Source of the DNA: Chloroflexota bacterium
GTDB lineage: Bacteria; Chloroflexota; Limnocylindria; Limnocylindrales; CSP1-4
Direction of reading: 5' to 3'
Length of the DNA: 15,924 nucleotides
Assembly: GCA_027346765.1 (NCBI GenBank)
Contig: DAIERN010000013.1
Coordinates: forward strand, 1-15,924
The notes under the pieces are model-generated. The model did not search any database. It was not told the origin of the DNA and saw only the letters and a program-made list of their open reading frames with translations. Every line of letters starts with the position of its first letter. Position 1 is the first letter of the stretch. This document shows, piece by piece, positions 12,709 to 15,924 of this stretch. The position numbers were made by a program, and so were the translations under genes.

Positions 12709-12771
12709 AGTCAAATATCGCGCGAGCGGACTCAGATATCGCGCGACTGGACTCAGGTATCGCGCGAGCGG
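12709..12771 (-). repeat. Right array: three 21-bp repeats
   Basis: Three contiguous 21-bp units starting at 12709, 12730 and 12751, each containing ATCGCGCGA-(G/C)-(C/T)-GG. On the minus strand they read GAGTCC-nn-TCGCGCGATA, the same unit as the left array at 12113-12154. The two arrays therefore form a long inverted pair about 660 bp end to end around the XRE-type gene. Confidence 0.8.
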
Positions 12772-12787
12772 ACTCGACGAGGAGAGA

Positions 12788-12826
12788 GGTTCCGGAGGGT
12801 GGTTCCGGAGGGTGGCTCCGGAGGGC
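12788..12826. repeat. Three 13-bp tandem repeats downstream of gabT
   Basis: GGTTCCGGAGGGT occurs twice exactly, followed by GGCTCCGGAGGGC, ending four bases short of the GabT stop codon. No terminator-like hairpin with a T-tract is visible here; a 10-bp palindrome GGGCTAGCCC covers the stop. This may be a simple minisatellite. Confidence 0.7.
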
Positions 12827-12830
12827 CGGG

Positions 12831-14146
<1,316 letters not shown>

Positions 14147-14150
<4 letters not shown>

Positions 14151-15022
14151 CCCTTCACCTCCATGGCGGCCCGATCAAGCGCCGCGCTCCGGCGCGCCCA
14201 GAGTATCTGCGCCAGTATCGCGAGCCCAGCGGTAAGGAAGATGAGCGTGCCCAGGACGTTGACCTCCGGTGGCACGCCGAAGCGCGACGCGCCATAGACC
14301 CAGAGGGGGAACGTGGTTGTCTGGCCGGACACGAACGAGGTGATCACGTAGTCGTCGATCGACAGCGCGAAGGCGAGCAATCCCGCCGCCAGGATGCCCG
14401 GGAATATCAGTGGCAAGGTGACCTTGCGGAAGGTCGTCCACTCGTCCGCGCCAAGGTCCATCGCCGCCTCTTCGAGCGACCTGTTGAAGCCGGCTATGCG
14501 CGCCCGCACGGTGACGACCACGTACGAGATGTTGAACATGATGTGGGCGATGACGATGGTCATTAGGCCACGTTGCGTGCCCATCGTTACCCACAGTGAC
14601 AGCAGTGACGCACCCATGATCACCTCGGGTGTTGCCATGGGCACGTAGATCAACAGGTTGAGGGGGCCCTGGCCGCGGAACTCATAACGCGTCAGCGCGA
14701 GACCGATGAGCGTCCCCAGGAGCGTCGCGATGACCGTTGCAGCGACGGCCACGATGAGCGAGTTGACCATGGGTCCGGTGATGTCCGGCCGATTCCACAA
14801 ATCGAAGTAGTTCTGGATCGTGAAGCCCTGCCAGGTGATGTTCTGGCGGCCGCGCGGGTCGTTGAACGAGAACGCGATCATGACCGCGATGGGCAGGAAC
14901 AGGTACATCACCGCCAGCGCCGTATAGACGGGCAGCACCGAGTGGCCGATCCTGCCCAGCAGGGGCTTGCGCGGAGCGGCTGGCGCCGTGGTGGCGTTCT
15001 GGGTGGCGGCGACAGCGGTCAT
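14147..15022 (-). CDS. potC: Spermidine/putrescine-type ABC transporter permease (PotC-like)
   Basis: 291 residues. After a disordered Ala/Thr-rich N-terminus come six predicted membrane helices, and the EAA loop EEAAMDLGADEWTTFRKVTLPLIFPGI (about 199-225; core EEAAMDLGADEW) through which permeases contact the ATPase. The FSFNDPRG segment after helix 1 and the FALSIDDYVITSFVSG block are characteristic of the PotC/PotI branch. It pairs with the PotB-like permease upstream, and their ATG/TGA overlap by four bases (ATGA). The ATPase and the substrate-binding protein are not in the window, so specificity (putrescine, spermidine or a related amine) rests on family and the gabT neighbour. Confidence 0.92.
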
Positions 15023-15873
15023 CCGGCCGTAAGCTCGCGTGCGCCGACCACCTTGGCATAGAGCGCCACCAGCACCAGCACCGCGGCCATCAGCACGAAG
15101 CCCAGCGCGGATGCCTCCGGGTAGGCGTTCGTCGCCAGGAACAGCCGCTGGATGACGTTGCCGATCATCGTCGTGTCGCGGCTGCCCAGGATCGCGGCGT
15201 TGATGAAGTCGCCCACCGCGGGGATGAACACGAGCAGTGATCCGGCGAAGACGCCTGGCATAGACAGCGGCAGTGTCACGCGCAGGAAAGCCTGCAGCCG
15301 GCTCGCGTACAGGTCAGTCGCCGCCTCGACCAGATGGGGGTCGATCTTCTCGAGTGAGACGTACAGCGGCAGGACCATGAACGGCAGGAAGTTGTAGGTC
15401 AGGCCAGAGATGACCGCCAGGGGCGATGCCAGCACGTGTTCGCCCGGCGCCAGGAGGCCAATGTCCTTGAGCGTTCCCAGCACGAAACCGTTGTCAGCCA
15501 GGATCAGCTTCCACGACAGCGTCCGGATGATGAACGCCGTGAAGAACGGGGCAATGACGAGCAGCAACAGGATGTTCTTGAACCGGCCGCCGCGCGTGGC
15601 GATGGTGTAGGCCATGGGATAACCCAGCAGCAGGGTGGCACTGGTAACGGCGAAGGCGTAGATGAGCGATCGGACGAACTGGGGCGCGTAGGTGTTGATG
15701 ACCTCCGGGTACACGCCGAAGTTCCAGGTCAGGGTGAACCCGCGGCTGAGCGAGCCTTCCTGGAGGCTGACCGACGCCATGACCAGCATCGGCACAACGA
15801 AGAAGACGATCAGCCACAGGCCGCCGGGGAGCAGAAACAGGTACGGCGTCAGCCAGCGCAAACGGCGCGGCAC
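15019..15873 (-). CDS. potB: Spermidine/putrescine-type ABC transporter permease (PotB-like)
   Basis: 284 residues with six predicted membrane helices. The first, PYLFLLPGGLWLIVFFVVPMLVMASVS, is typical of PotB/PotH. The EAA loop is LVEAATDLYASRLQAFLRVTLPLSMPGV (core EAATDLYAS), and PAVGDFINAAILGS is the conserved helix 5-6 stretch of this branch. PotB and PotC together form the heterodimeric membrane channel. The start GTG at 15873 has GGAG-rich sequence (GGGGAGCAGGAG) just upstream, and in-frame TGA about 40 bases upstream rules out a much longer N-terminus. It overlaps PotC (ATGA), giving the order potB-potC-gabT on the minus strand. Confidence 0.92.
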   Translation of the reverse strand: MPRRLRWLTPYLFLLPGGLWLIVFFVVPMLVMASVSLQEGSLSRGFTLTWNFGVYPEVINTYAPQFVRSLIYAFAVTSATLLLGYPMAYTIATRGGRFKNILLLLVIAPFFTAFIIRTLSWKLILADNGFVLGTLKDIGLLAPGEHVLASPLAVISGLTYNFLPFMVLPLYVSLEKIDPHLVEAATDLYASRLQAFLRVTLPLSMPGVFAGSLLVFIPAVGDFINAAILGSRDTTMIGNVIQRLFLATNAYPEASALGFVLMAAVLVLVALYAKVVGARELTAG

Positions 15874-15924
15874 TGCTCCTGCTCCCCGTTCAGCTTGACG
15901 ACGGCGTCGAGGTCAGCCGTTGAC
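15849..15924 (-). CDS. Possible 3' end of an upstream gene (perhaps the potA ATPase)
   Basis: One minus-strand frame is open from the window edge to TGA at 15849-15851, reading STADLDAVVKLNGEQEQ..., and would overlap the potB start by 25 bases. In Pot operons the ATPase gene potA commonly precedes potB, and PotA proteins often end in a short DAVVL-like strand. The fragment is too short to identify; another frame stops about 40 bases before potB, so the real neighbour may end there instead. Confidence 0.25.
   Translation of the reverse strand, partial: STADLDAVVKLNGEQEQCRAVCAG

Noticed and set aside
12113..12775. Complete insertion sequence
   Set aside because: The only gene between the inverted arrays is an HTH protein without a transposase catalytic domain, and I could not find a convincing target-site duplication.

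Overview
The window is 15.9 kb of GC-rich bacterial chromosome with densely packed genes, many GTG starts and frequent 4-bp start/stop overlaps. The mix suggests a soil or freshwater high-GC Terrabacteria lineage, perhaps Chloroflexota. The cues are a long-form DeoC, a TAT lipoprotein GH3, a Pot-type transporter, and apparently leaderless TAnnnT promoters. No rRNA or tRNA is present, so the lineage is a weak inference.

Region 1 (1-2.2 kb) is polyphosphate metabolism. It holds the 5' end of ppk1 (minus), a DUF971 gene (minus), a divergent Ppx/GppA phosphatase (plus), and a small ArsR-type regulator (minus) whose stop codon overlaps that of ppx. The 320-bp gap upstream of ppk1 has a hairpin, a 10-bp-phased repeat and a dyad. 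Region 2 (2.2-5.6 kb, plus) has a long DeoC aldolase, a GH3 glycosidase lipoprotein that appears to start at CTG, and a polytopic membrane protein of unknown function. Region 3 (5.6-7.5 kb, minus) is an operon of a Nudix hydrolase, a small protein resembling only the C-terminal half of a ketoacyl synthase, and a tandem-duplicated GNAT acetyltransferase. Region 4 (7.5-12.05 kb, plus) starts with a 142-bp inverted repeat island. An operon follows of an aldehyde dehydrogenase, a saccharopine/lysine dehydrogenase-like enzyme and a HemL-like class III aminotransferase, ending in a hairpin. Region 5 (12.1-12.8 kb) is an orphan XRE-type regulator bracketed by inverted arrays of 21-bp repeats. Region 6 (12.8 kb to the end, minus) is a Pot-type operon of two permeases and a GabT-like aminotransferase, with a possible upstream gene cut by the window edge.

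Regions 4 and 6 converge and probably serve one theme: uptake of polyamines or related amines, transamination or dehydrogenation to aldehydes, and oxidation of the aldehydes to acids. The most interesting non-coding signals are three. Two multimeric inverted repeat islands share a common core. A 21-bp motif, CACATGTGAC-N6-GTCAC, sits both at the ArsR-type regulator's promoter and upstream of the aldehyde dehydrogenase operon, suggesting a small regulon. A recurrent TAnnnT hexamer lies 6-10 bp before the start codon of seven genes, suggesting leaderless transcripts.
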